Below are positions 35,901 through 42,193 of a DNA stretch of 64,000 bases, piece after piece. Position numbers and translations under genes: made by a program. The first letter of the stretch is position 1, and each line of letters opens with the position of its first letter. Source of the DNA: Bradyrhizobium sp. MOS002. Lineage in GTDB: Bacteria; Pseudomonadota; Alphaproteobacteria; Rhizobiales; Xanthobacteraceae. The notes under the pieces were generated by a model. The model searched no databases. It saw nothing but the letters and a program-made list of their open reading frames with translations, and was not told the DNA's origin. Location: assembly GCF_003020115.1 (NCBI RefSeq), contig NZ_PYFX01000010.1, forward strand, positions 62,001 through 126,000, given 5' to 3'.

Positions 35901-36455
35901 GACGACCTCGTCGAGGCCATCAAGCGGTTGCGCCAGGGCATCCAGAGCCTCAACAAGGAGGCGCGCGAGCGACTCCTCACCTCGTTCGAGGTCGTCAACA
36001 ACCACTTCAAGCGCCTGTTCGTCGAGCTCTTCGGCGGCGGCGAAGCGGCGCTGCATTTGATCGAGAGCGATGATCCTCTCGAAGCCGGTCTCGAAATCAT
36101 CGCCAAGCCGCCGGGCAAGAAGCCGCAGACGCTGTCGCTGCTCTCTGGCGGTGAACAGGCGCTGACGGCGATGGCGCTGATCTTCGCGGTGTTCCTCACC
36201 AACCCCTCGCCGATCTGCGTGCTGGACGAAGTCGACGCGCCGCTCGACGACCACAACGTCGAGCGCTATTGCAACCTGTTGCACGAGATGACCGCCTCGA
36301 CCGACACGCGCTTCATCATCATCACGCACAACCCGATCACGATGGCGCGGATGAACCGCCTGTTCGGCGTCACCATGGCCGAACGCGGCGTCTCGCAGCT
36401 GGTGTCGGTGAACCTGCAAGAGGCGGTGGACATTCTCGACCAGAATGTGGCGTGA
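32991..36455 (+). CDS. smc: Chromosome segregation protein SMC
   Basis: A 1154-residue SMC ATPase, the core of the condensin complex (with ScpA and ScpB) that organises and separates sister chromosomes. The Walker A motif VVGPNGCGKSNLVEA is near residue 33, long coiled coils run from about 160 to 490 and from about 660 to 990, the hinge lies near 500-650, and the C-terminal head carries the signature LSGGEQALTAMALIFAV and Walker B PICVLDEVDAPLDDHNVER. I chose ATG at 32991 (MKITRLRLHG); a GTG two codons earlier is an alternative. The large open frame on the other strand is a codon-bias shadow. Confidence 0.97.
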   Translation: MKITRLRLHGFKSFVEATDFVIEPGLTGVVGPNGCGKSNLVEALRWAMGETSYKSLRAADMDAVIFAGSGNRPARNHAEVTMTIDNSDRTAPAAMNDSQLLEISRRIEREAGSVYRINGRDVRARDVQILFADAATGARSPALVHQGKIGEIIQAKPEQRRRVLEDAAGVAGLHARRHEAELRLKAAETNLTRVEDVIGQLAGQMEGLKKQARQAVRYREVAAKVRKAEATLFHLRWIGAHADVNESGHTHDLAVREMAERTQHQAEAARIQAIRAAEMPALRDAEARAAAGLQRLTNARELLDREEERAKERVAELERRLAQFEGDISRAQQQTMDADVALQRLDAEDAELKEEIKSRVEKRSGVDERVAEAEAVLTETEQQFDELTTALADLTAKRNQLEANVRTHRDKLARLDQEISNVAAEEQKLTEATGGFGDLDELTATVENAEQTLAASEAAAQASEAAHVAARQTLESSRSPLVEADKRVQRLETEARTISKIVNGETKNLWPPIIDGITVDKGFEKAIGAALGDDLDAPVDPSAPMRWTNAGVTEGDPALPEGVVPLADHVQAPAELARRLAQIGVVPRERGAELVSQLKTGQRLVSPEGDVWRWDGFVAAAHAPTGAARRLAERARLVDIENELEQARIDAQIKRQALENAEAELQMAASTEGASREAWRAAQRELNVARERHATVEREISRHAARKATLSEAHSRLAADRAEAEAAYEYAEAGISELPSSEDTETRLAAVRSDIEGHRRMAAQVRAEAQALAREAELADRRVQAILAERTEWQNRKESAASHIDTIQARIAEVSIERSDLENAPAVFAEKRSALITEIEYAENDRRMAADALASAETAMAETDRVAKLTLEALSSSREATARAEERMEGARRRLEDIEREIRDMLEVEPQAVAGLAEIEPGTELPPLHDIEEDLEKMRRDRERLGAVNLRAEEELREVETQHNGLVTERDDLVEAIKRLRQGIQSLNKEARERLLTSFEVVNNHFKRLFVELFGGGEAALHLIESDDPLEAGLEIIAKPPGKKPQTLSLLSGGEQALTAMALIFAVFLTNPSPICVLDEVDAPLDDHNVERYCNLLHEMTASTDTRFIIITHNPITMARMNRLFGVTMAERGVSQLVSVNLQEAVDILDQNVA

Positions 36456-36464
36456 TTTTCTGGC

Positions 36465-36557
36465 CGTCATTCCGGGGCGATGCGCAGCATCGAACCCGGA
36501 ATCTCGCGCCACCATTTCGAGATTCCGGGTTCGCGCTACGCGCGCCCCGGAATGACG
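36465..36557. repeat. Palindromic intergenic repeat (CGTCATTCCGGGGCG type)
   Basis: Arms CGTCATTCCGGGGCGATGCG and CGCGCGCCCCGGAATGACG enclose an inner pair AACCCGGAATCTCG and CGAGATTCCGGGTT. It starts just after the smc stop and ends 10 bases before the next start. It is likely to act as a transcript end for smc, or as an mRNA hairpin if the two genes are cotranscribed. Confidence 0.75.
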
Positions 36558-36567
36558 GCGAATCAAG

Positions 36568-37545
36568 ATGATCTCGCCCACGCTTCCCGCTGAGCTAAAG
36601 GCCGCCCTCGACGGCAAGCTCCAGGGGTTCTCGCGCACCGACGCCGCGCAGCGATCGCAGAAAATCTCGACCACCTATCGCGCAGGCGGCGGCTCCGGCA
36701 CGATCAAGTCGGAGGCCGATGCGCTCGCCTATGCGCTCGCGCGCATGCCGGCGACCTACGCCGCGGTGGCGGCCAGTCTGAATGCGCTGACCGAGACCGC
36801 ACCGGACCTCGCTCCGGAAACGCTGCTCGACGTCGGCGCAGGTCCGGGCACCGCGAGCTGGGCCGCGGCGGAGGCGTTCTTCTCGCTGCAGGATTTCACC
36901 CTGCTCGATGCCAACGGCACGCTCAGCCGTCTCGCGCTCGAACTGGCGCGCGACAGCACGCGTCTGGCGGATTGCCGCTATCTGCCGGGCGATGCCGGCG
37001 CGAACCTCGCTGAGGTCTCGCCAGCCGATCTCGTCGTCGCGAGCTACGTCATCGGCGAGCTCAGTGAGGGCGATCAACGCAAGCTCGCGGAAACGATGTG
37101 GGCGAAAGCGCGCCACGCGCTGGTCGTGATCGAGCCCGGCACGCCCGCCGGCTACGCGCGCATCCTCGCTTTGCGCCAGCAACTGATCGCGGCGGGCGCC
37201 TATGTCGCCGCACCCTGCCCCCACGAAAAGCCGTGTCCGCTGCTGGCGCCCGACTGGTGCCATTTCTCACAGCGCCTTCCGCGCTCGCAGGCTCATCGCC
37301 AGATCAAGGGCGCCGAGGTGCCGTTCGAGGACGAGCGATTCATCTATGTGGCGCTGACCCGTACGCCGCCCGCAGCCCGCGCGGCGCGCGTGCTGGCGCC
37401 GCCGGATCTCGGCAAGGCCGAGATCACGGCAAAGCTCTGCACCGAGCAAGGCGTCGAAGTCGCCAAGGTCCCACGTCGCGACAAGGCTGCCTATGCAAGC
37501 GCCCGCCGCTGGAGCTGGGGTGATGCCGTCCTGTCCGAAAGTTAA
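36568..37545 (+). CDS. Rsm22-family (small ribosomal subunit) methyltransferase-like protein
   Basis: A 325-residue protein of the Rsm22 group, relatives of which act on mitochondrial small-subunit assembly and are predicted SAM-dependent methyltransferases. The SAM-binding motif LLDVGAGPGTASWAAAEAF is near residue 85, VASYVIGELS near 148, and a cluster of Cys (APCPHEKPCPLLAPDWCHFS near 220) could bind a metal or Fe-S centre, which is characteristic of this family. Start ATG at 36568 (MISPTLPAEL). Its true substrate in bacteria is unknown. Confidence 0.88.
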   Translation: MISPTLPAELKAALDGKLQGFSRTDAAQRSQKISTTYRAGGGSGTIKSEADALAYALARMPATYAAVAASLNALTETAPDLAPETLLDVGAGPGTASWAAAEAFFSLQDFTLLDANGTLSRLALELARDSTRLADCRYLPGDAGANLAEVSPADLVVASYVIGELSEGDQRKLAETMWAKARHALVVIEPGTPAGYARILALRQQLIAAGAYVAAPCPHEKPCPLLAPDWCHFSQRLPRSQAHRQIKGAEVPFEDERFIYVALTRTPPAARAARVLAPPDLGKAEITAKLCTEQGVEVAKVPRRDKAAYASARRWSWGDAVLSES

Positions 37546-37682
37546 CCTCCTCCGGCGCTTTCGCCTTGAACTCGGATAGCCCCTCATCCGACCAAATCCT
37601 ACCACCCCTCTGCGCCGGGCTCTCGCTCCGCGCCAATTTGGTCTAGGCTGCGCCCGCCTTCTTCCCCCTTCAGGAGTTCTCC

Positions 37683-38243
37683 ATGTCGACCGGCTGGATC
37701 GTCCTCGGCGTTATCGTCGTCCTCGTGTTCTTTGCCTTCGCCGCCTACAACCGGCTGGTGGCGCTGGGCCAGCGCGTCGGCCAGGCCTTTGCCGACGTCG
37801 ACGTGCAGCTCAAGCAGCGCCACGATCTGATCCCGAACCTGGTCGAAACGGTGAAGGGCTATGCCTCGCACGAGCGCGGCACGCTCGACGACGTCATCAA
37901 GGCGCGCAATTCGGCGATGTCGGCGCAGGGACCGGCGCAGGTGTCCGCGGCCGAGACCCAACTCTCCGGCGCGCTCGGCCGGCTGATCGCGCTGTCGGAA
38001 GCCTATCCCGACCTCAAGGCCAACGCCAATTTCCAGCAGCTCGCCAGCGAGCTGTCCGACCTCGAGAACAAGATCGCGGCCAGCCGCCGCTTCTTCAACA
38101 ATGCGGTCCAGGAATACAACACCGGCATCCAGCAGATGCCGGCCGCCCTGTTCGCCGGCATGTTCGGCTTCACCAGGAAGGACTTCTTCGATCTCGGCGC
38201 CAGCCGCACCGAGGTCGAGGCCACGCCGCAGGTGAAGTTCTGA
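37683..38243 (+). CDS. LemA family protein
   Basis: A 186-residue LemA protein. One N-terminal membrane helix (WIVLGVIVVLVFFAFAAY) is followed by a helical bundle with DVDVQLKQRHDLIPNLVET, which is the hallmark of the family. The function is not settled. Its gene stands before an M48 protease gene (33 bases apart, same direction), a pairing found widely in bacteria. RBS AGGAG lies before the ATG at 37683. Confidence 0.92.
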   Translation: MSTGWIVLGVIVVLVFFAFAAYNRLVALGQRVGQAFADVDVQLKQRHDLIPNLVETVKGYASHERGTLDDVIKARNSAMSAQGPAQVSAAETQLSGALGRLIALSEAYPDLKANANFQQLASELSDLENKIAASRRFFNNAVQEYNTGIQQMPAALFAGMFGFTRKDFFDLGASRTEVEATPQVKF

Positions 38244-38275
38244 GTTGAGCCGATAGGCCGGCAGGGCATCGCGTC

Positions 38276-39517
38276 ATGGCCGCGTATGGTCTCTACACGC
38301 ACATCGCCTCGAACAAGTTTCGTTCGATGCTGCTGCTCGCCGGCCTGTTCGCGCTGGTCTATGTGCTGGTCTATGCCGGCGCGCTGATCGCCGAAGTCGT
38401 CATCAATGGCGACGAGACCGTCGTCCACTATCTGAGACGCGCCTTCTATGATTTGAAAGTCGCCGCGCCGGTTGCGACCGTGGTGGCAGCGGCCTGGATC
38501 GTGATCGCCTATTTCTTCCACCAGTCGATGATCGATGCGGTGACCGGCGGCCACGGCGTCACCCGGCAGGAGGAACCGCGGCTCTATAATCTGCTCGAAA
38601 ATCTCTGCATCTCGCGCGGCATCACGATGCCGAAGCTGAAGATCATGGAAAGCCCGGCGCTAAACGCGTTCGCGACCGGCCTCAACCCGCGGCAATATTC
38701 GATCACCGTCACCACCGGTCTCCTCAATGCGCTGGACGACAAGGAGATCGAGGCGGTGCTGGGCCACGAGCTGACCCATATCAAGAACGGCGACGTGCAG
38801 CTCATGGTGGTCGCCGTCATCATCGCCGGTGTGGTCGGGTTCTTCGGCGAGCTGTTCTTCCGCCTGTTCACGAATTTCAGCTGGGGCTCCGGCGGCTCGT
38901 GGTCGTCGGGCTCCTCCTCGTCGTCAAGATCGTCCTCGTCGTCGAGCGACAGCAAGAGTTCGGGCGGCGGCGCGGTAATCGTGATCATCATCGCGGTCGT
39001 GCTGATCGTGGTGGCCTGGCTGTTGTCGCAGGTGGTGAAGCTCGCGCTGTCGCGCTCGCGCGAATATCTCGCGGACGCGGGCTCCGTCGAGCTGACGAAA
39101 AACCCGGACGCCATGATCTCGGCGCTGCGCAAGATCGAGAACCGCGGCGAGCTGCCGGGCGCAACCTCGGCGGTGATGGAGCTCTGCGTCGACAATCCGC
39201 GTGAGGGCTTCGCCGATTTGTTCGCGACCCACCCCTCGGTGCAGTCCCGGGTCGACGCACTGGTCAAGTTCGCCGGCGGCCATGATCCCGGCCCGCTGCC
39301 GCCTCCCGCCGAAGAGGCCGAGGAGCCGGACACGCAAGCCGACCGGCAGGACACCCCACCGCCGTTGCGCCAGGGTCCTAGGCAAGGTCCTTGGAACGAC
39401 GCAGGCGGCGCGGCCGGTCCGCCGCCCGTGCCCGCACCCAGCTCCGCAGGGACCGGCAACGGCAACCCAATAGGCAAATCCTTGGGCAATCCCATGGGTC
39501 CTTGGGGCCGCCATTGA
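38276..39517 (+). CDS. M48 (HtpX-like) membrane metalloprotease
   Basis: A 413-residue membrane zinc protease. Two N-terminal membrane helices (about residues 20-40 and 63-80) precede the zinc motif HELTHIKNGD near 164, a further hydrophobic pair (VVAVIIAGVVGFFGELFF and AVIVIIIAVVLIVVAWL) and the third-ligand region SREYLADAGSVEL. Between these hydrophobic segments is a Ser/Gly-rich run (GSGGSWSSGSSSSSRSSSSS near 200), and the C-terminal 85 residues are Pro-rich and disordered. HtpX relatives degrade misfolded membrane proteins. It is paired with lemA upstream; the substrate is unknown. Confidence 0.92.
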   Translation: MAAYGLYTHIASNKFRSMLLLAGLFALVYVLVYAGALIAEVVINGDETVVHYLRRAFYDLKVAAPVATVVAAAWIVIAYFFHQSMIDAVTGGHGVTRQEEPRLYNLLENLCISRGITMPKLKIMESPALNAFATGLNPRQYSITVTTGLLNALDDKEIEAVLGHELTHIKNGDVQLMVVAVIIAGVVGFFGELFFRLFTNFSWGSGGSWSSGSSSSSRSSSSSSDSKSSGGGAVIVIIIAVVLIVVAWLLSQVVKLALSRSREYLADAGSVELTKNPDAMISALRKIENRGELPGATSAVMELCVDNPREGFADLFATHPSVQSRVDALVKFAGGHDPGPLPPPAEEAEEPDTQADRQDTPPPLRQGPRQGPWNDAGGAAGPPPVPAPSSAGTGNGNPIGKSLGNPMGPWGRH

Positions 39518-39722
39518 GCGTGATTTGACACCATGCGCGGCGGGATTCGTGGCGATTTGGAAAAACCTCGGGAATTGCCGTAACTGGGGCCTGCGGAATT
39601 GAATTCTCCCTTGTTTCTGCCATGTTCGCGCCCAACAGCAGACTCGGGACATCTTTGCGACATCGATTTGGGGCCCGGCCGATTGCGACTTCGCGATCGG
39701 GGGCGCGCGTTAGGGGACAGCA

Positions 39723-40478
39723 ATGGCAAAGCCGGCAGTAGTTGTGGTGGGCGCGGACAAGGGCGGGGTCGGCAAGACCACCGTGTCGCGCACCTTGCTC
39801 GATTATTTTTCCGCCAACAACGTGCCGACGCGCGCCTTCGACACCGAGTCGCCGCGCGGAACCCTGAAGCGCTTCCACCCTGACATCACCGAGATCGTCG
39901 ACATGACGACGACGTCGGATCAGATGAAGATCTTCGATACGCTCAACGCGACGAGCCCGTCGGTCACCGTGATCGACGTCCGCGCCGGTCTGCTCTCGCC
40001 GGCGCTCGCCTCCTTGCGCGACATCGGTTTCCTTGACGCCGCCAAGGCCGGCCAGATCACCTTTGCCGTGTTCCACATCCTGGGACCCTCGATCGCATCG
40101 CTGGACGAGATCGCCGAGACCGCGGGCTTCATGGGCGGCGCGAAATACTTCCTGGTGAAGAACTTCATCAACGATACCCAGTTCTTCCAGTGGGATCAGG
40201 CGACCTACCAATCGTATTTCAACCGCATCAAGGACGCGACCGAGCTGACCATCCCCAAGCTCAACGAAATGGCCTATGAGCAGGTCGAGGTGTCCTCCGT
40301 CCCATTCCTGAAGTTCGTCGCCAACAAGGGCGTCAACGACGAGGCGGCGAACTATTCGTTCGTGCTGCGCGGCTATGTCCGGCATTGGCTTGCGAACGTC
40401 TGGAGCGAGTTCGACCGGATCCGGCTGACCGATATCGTCGGCTCGACGAAATCCGGGGCCCGCAACAGCGAAAAATAA
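39723..40478 (+). CDS. ParA/MinD-like ATPase, unknown role (first of pair)
   Basis: A 251-residue P-loop ATPase with the deviant Walker A motif ADKGGVGKTTVS near residue 12 and a Walker B-like stretch VTVIDVRAGLL near 82, so it belongs to the ParA/MinD superfamily. The rest (GPSIASLDEIAETAGFMGGA, TQFFQWDQATYQS) does not match the usual ParA partner-interaction regions. It lacks a ParB neighbour. The gene just downstream (60 bases) encodes a second ATPase of the same superfamily with a different P-loop, so a two-component assembly is likely. I do not know a function. Confidence 0.75.
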   Translation: MAKPAVVVVGADKGGVGKTTVSRTLLDYFSANNVPTRAFDTESPRGTLKRFHPDITEIVDMTTTSDQMKIFDTLNATSPSVTVIDVRAGLLSPALASLRDIGFLDAAKAGQITFAVFHILGPSIASLDEIAETAGFMGGAKYFLVKNFINDTQFFQWDQATYQSYFNRIKDATELTIPKLNEMAYEQVEVSSVPFLKFVANKGVNDEAANYSFVLRGYVRHWLANVWSEFDRIRLTDIVGSTKSGARNSEK

Positions 40479-40538
40479 TTGCGTAAGCCGGGCGGATACG
40501 GCTGGATTGGTCGCCAATTTCGACTGATATAGCCATCA

Positions 40539-41207
40539 ATGCCCGCGACGCCCCTCTACATCATCTGCTCGCCCCGCCCGCAGGTCGGCAAGACCCTGCT
40601 GGCGCGGCTCTTGAGCGAATTTTTGCTGCTCAAGAACGGCAACGTCGTGGCCTTCGACGTCAACCTGAAGGAGCCGTCGCTGCTCGATTATCTGCCAAAG
40701 ATCACGGAGACCGCCGACGTGATCGACACCTATGGCAAGATGCAGCTGATGGATCGCGTGATCGTCGATGACGGGCTTGCCAAGGTGATCGACCTCGGCT
40801 TCCACGCCTTTGACGAGTTCTTCAAGATGACCGAGGAGATCGGCCTGTTGAAAGAGGCTGCGCGCCGCCACGTCGCGCCGATGATCCTGTTCGTCGCCGA
40901 CACCGACCGCGTCTCGGCCCGCGCCCACGAGATGCTGCGCGACCAGATCCCGCGGATCAACCTGATCACGGTGGACAACGAGCACATCGTGCGCGGCGAG
41001 CTGCCGGCCGCGATGGCCAGCGGCCGGCTGCTACGCCTGCCGGCGCTGCCCGGCTTCCTGAAGACCTATGTCGACCGGCTGAATTTCTCCTTCACGGGCT
41101 ATCTGCGCCAGGAGAAGGACGCCTCCACCGAACTGCACCAGTGGACCCGGCGCAATTACCTCGCCTTCCGCGAGCTCGAGCTCAGCCTGATCCTGCAACG
41201 GTCTTGA
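40539..41207 (+). CDS. ParA-like P-loop ATPase, unknown role (second of pair)
   Basis: A 222-residue protein with the P-loop IICSPRPQVGKTLLARLL near residue 8 and ILFVADTDRVSARA around 115. The deviant Lys at the start of the loop (KGG) seen in the upstream ATPase is replaced by SPR, so catalysis may differ. Otherwise the layout (VVAFDVNLKEPSLLDYL, MDRVIVDDGLAKVIDLGF) resembles the upstream ATPase. Encoded 60 bases downstream of it in the same direction, it is probably its partner. Function unknown. Confidence 0.7.
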   Translation: MPATPLYIICSPRPQVGKTLLARLLSEFLLLKNGNVVAFDVNLKEPSLLDYLPKITETADVIDTYGKMQLMDRVIVDDGLAKVIDLGFHAFDEFFKMTEEIGLLKEAARRHVAPMILFVADTDRVSARAHEMLRDQIPRINLITVDNEHIVRGELPAAMASGRLLRLPALPGFLKTYVDRLNFSFTGYLRQEKDASTELHQWTRRNYLAFRELELSLILQRS

Positions 41208-41293
41208 ATATTTTACCCGGATAATATTGACGTCGAGCGGCCCTTCGGTTACTGGAGTTACGCACCAGCGTTCCTCAGCAAGGCCCCTTCACC

Positions 41294-41626
41294 GTGACCA
41301 TCGACCGGAAAGCAGCGATCGCCGCCTACAAGGACCGGAAGACCGTTGCGGGCATCTACGTCGTCCGTTGCGCGGCCTCGGGCGAGGCCTGGGTCGGTCA
41401 GGCCCCGAACCTCGAGACCATCCAGAACCGCATCTGGTTCTCGCTGCGCCAGGGCAGCCACACCTGCCGTAGCCTCCAGGCTGCGTGGAAGATGCATGGC
41501 GAGGCAGGCCTGACGCTCGGCGAATGCGAGCGGCTGAAAGACGAGGCGAGCGACTATGTCAGGAATGCGCTGCTCAAAGAGCGCATGCTGCATTGGCTGT
41601 CGGAGCTGAACGCCGAGCCGATCTGA
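41294..41626 (+). CDS. GIY-YIG-domain protein
   Basis: A 110-residue protein with a GIY-YIG-like fold: GIYVVRCAASGEAWVGQ gives the GIY and (W)VG elements, RIWFSLRQGSH the conserved Arg region, and the C-terminal half is helical. In place of the second Tyr there is Trp (AWVG), and no clear catalytic Glu after the helix was seen, so nuclease activity is doubtful. The frame starts with GTG at 41294 (MTIDRKAAIAAYK). It follows the two ATPase genes in the same direction and converges on apt. Confidence 0.7.
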   Translation: MTIDRKAAIAAYKDRKTVAGIYVVRCAASGEAWVGQAPNLETIQNRIWFSLRQGSHTCRSLQAAWKMHGEAGLTLGECERLKDEASDYVRNALLKERMLHWLSELNAEPI

Positions 41627-41645
41627 ACGTCGCCAGCGGCGCCGC

Positions 41646-42185
41646 TCAGTGCCCCTCGAACGTCATCAGCGTGCGCACCGGCACGTCCATTGCGCGCAGC
41701 TTGGCGGCGCCACCGAGATCCGGCAGGTCGATGATGAAGCAGGCGGCGACCACATTGGCGCCGATCTGGCGGAGCAATTTCACCGCGCCTTCCGCTGTGC
41801 CGCCGGTGGCGATGAGGTCGTCGACCAGGATCACGCGCTCGCCGGGCTGGATGGCGTCGACATGCATCTCCATCTCGTCGATACCGTATTCGAGCGAGTA
41901 AGCGATGCGCACGGTGGTGTGCGGCAGCTTGCCTTTCTTCCGGATCGGCACGAAGCCGGCCGAAACCTGGTGCGCCACCGCGCCGCCGATGATGAAGCCG
42001 CGCGCTTCCATGCCGGCGACCTTGTCGATCTTGTTGCCGGCCCAGGGATTGACGAGTTCGTCGACCGCGCGGCGGAACGCACGCGCATCCGCCAGCAACG
42101 TCGTGATGTCGCGGAATAAGATCCCGGGTTTCGGATAGTCCGGGATGGTGCGGACGCTCGCCTTCAGATCGTGGTCAAAAGTCAT
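41646..42185 (-). CDS. apt: Adenine phosphoribosyltransferase
   Basis: A 179-residue purine-salvage enzyme that makes AMP from adenine and PRPP. The PRPP-binding motif is VILVDDLIATGGTAEGA near residue 119, with PDYPKPGILFRDIT at the start and AGMEARGFIIGGAVAH in the middle, all characteristic. The ATG at 42185 (MTFDHDLKAS) follows the trpEG stop by 8 bases on the same strand, so it is probably cotranscribed with it. PRPP is the common substrate of the two pathways. Confidence 0.95.
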   Translation of the reverse strand: MTFDHDLKASVRTIPDYPKPGILFRDITTLLADARAFRRAVDELVNPWAGNKIDKVAGMEARGFIIGGAVAHQVSAGFVPIRKKGKLPHTTVRIAYSLEYGIDEMEMHVDAIQPGERVILVDDLIATGGTAEGAVKLLRQIGANVVAACFIIDLPDLGGAAKLRAMDVPVRTLMTFEGH

Positions 42186-42193
42186 TGTGCCTC

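Noticed and set aside
32751..36674. A 1307-codon minus-strand open frame opposite smc
   Set aside because: It covers smc exactly and reads as low-complexity Leu/Gly/Val/Arg/Asp. The smc frame has full Walker A, signature and Walker B motifs.
37590..37643. GACCAAAT and ATTTGGTC inverted repeat upstream of lemA
   Set aside because: The arms are 8 bases with a 38-base loop, and no further symmetry or T-run was found. Chance is likely enough in 64 kb.
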